This document shows positions 63,572 through 64,000 of a stretch of 64,000 nucleotides of DNA, piece after piece. The translations under genes were made by a program, and so were the position numbers. The stretch is from Parabacteroides sp. AM08-6. GTDB lineage: Bacteria > Bacteroidota > Bacteroidia > Bacteroidales > Tannerellaceae. The stretch is from assembly GCF_003473295.1 (NCBI RefSeq), contig NZ_QRMP01000018.1, positions 1 through 64,000 on the forward strand. Direction: 5' to 3'. The notes below the pieces were generated by a model that was not told where the DNA came from, ran no database searches, and saw only the letters and a program-made list of their open reading frames with translations. The first letter of the stretch is position 1. Each line of letters begins with the position of its first letter.

Positions 63572-64000
63572 ATGAAATTAAAAATTAATATTAATATTAT
63601 TGCGCTATTCGTCAGTGTCTTATTGATGGCAAGCTGCAAAACGGAAAGTGATACGGCCAAAGATACGGTTCCTCCCGGACCGATATCGAATGTAACGTTC
63701 ACTCCCGGTTATGGAGGCGGTTATTTTAAATACACGATTCCCACAGATCCGGATTATTTGTATGCACGTGCAGAATATGTGACTGATATAGGTAAAACGA
63801 TTTCAAAAACGAGTTCCGTATATAGTGACAGCTTGGTAATAGAGGGTTTAGGCTCTGTTAAGGAGTATGAAGTAAAGCTTTTCGCTGTGGATCGGGATGC
63901 CAACGAGTCTGAGCCTGTTGTAATGAAAGTTACACCTTTGGAACCGACAGTTGCAGCTGTTTTTAAAACGCTTAATATTTATGCCGGTTTCTCAGCAGTT
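63572..64000 (+). CDS. SusE-position surface lipoprotein, DUF4959/DUF5000-like (partial)
   Basis: The first 143 codons of a gene that runs past the window end. A lipoprotein signal ends in LLMASC. It is followed by TVPPGPISNVTFTPGYGGG and a fibronectin-like strand pattern (SSVYSDSLVIEGLG, YEVKLFAVDRDANESEP). These match the DUF4959 start of DUF4959/DUF5000 lipoproteins that follow many susCD pairs and bind glycans at the cell surface. It starts 32 bp after the susD stop. Confidence 0.8.
   Translation, partial: MKLKININIIALFVSVLLMASCKTESDTAKDTVPPGPISNVTFTPGYGGGYFKYTIPTDPDYLYARAEYVTDIGKTISKTSSVYSDSLVIEGLGSVKEYEVKLFAVDRDANESEPVVMKVTPLEPTVAAVFKTLNIYAGFSAV

Noticed and set aside
1..64000. CRISPR arrays, rRNA operons, complete insertion sequences
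   Set aside because: No regular 25-40 bp repeat arrays with unique spacers, no rRNA sequence and no short-IS transposase were seen; the 22-bp repeats at 30424 are too few and lack spacers of the right kind.

Overview
The window is a piece of a Bacteroides chromosome (Bacteroidota). This rests on SusC/SusD-type genes, a one-protein hybrid two-component sensor/regulator, many exact TAnnTTTG -7 boxes (the Bacteroides promoter consensus), the TamL/TamB pair, and a Na+-pumping biotin decarboxylase operon. The species cannot be fixed from the sequence alone.

Positions 1 to about 7721 are the early end of a Mu-like (transposable) prophage, cut off by the left window edge. On the minus strand it carries a Cro/Ner-like small protein, several small unknown proteins, a DDE transposase (MuA-like), an AAA+ ATPase (MuB-like), a zinc-ribbon protein, two unknown proteins and a DUF3164 protein. 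An S24-family repressor is divergent on the plus strand, followed by repeat-rich, gene-free DNA that looks like the phage end. Three tRNA-like elements (acceptor stem plus T-arm in exact tRNA geometry) each lie 23-25 nt upstream of a different early-gene start codon. This is the most unusual structure in the window. An AT-rich plus-strand ORF also interrupts the early operon.

From about 7.9 to 30.4 kb the host chromosome is mostly housekeeping. It holds an ECF sigma factor with a four-helix membrane partner, an outer-membrane barrel protein, an orphan protein with possible ATP-grasp features, a DUF349 protein, the oadG-oadA-oadB sodium pump, a TPR protein, and rpmH (only 50 aa). It continues with a run of PASTA protein, RluD-type pseudouridine synthase, D-Ala-D-Ala ligase and acyltransferase, then the hybrid two-component regulator divergent from an MFS nucleoside-type transporter, and rocD-rocF for arginine/ornithine breakdown.

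From 30.4 to 50.6 kb there is a short array of about 22-bp repeats, the tamL-tamB envelope assembly pair, an inositol-monophosphatase-family gene, queH, an O-antigen-ligase/TPR protein, and a four-gene efflux operon with one adaptor, one TolC and two different RND pumps. The efflux promoter overlaps a strong dyad operator.

From 50.6 to 57.8 kb the DNA is more mosaic: a membrane-anchored winged-helix protein, a decayed coding stretch, a 6-bladed propeller lipoprotein, a Fic protein next to a fragment of a type I restriction specificity subunit, a voltage-gated-type K+ channel with a zinc ribbon tail, a small membrane protein and trpS.

From 58.0 kb to the end is a SusC/SusD/surface-lipoprotein nutrient uptake locus. 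Its promoter region is bounded by perfect 21-bp inverted repeats 200 bp apart, the layout of a phase-variable invertible promoter. No recombinase gene is visible in the window.
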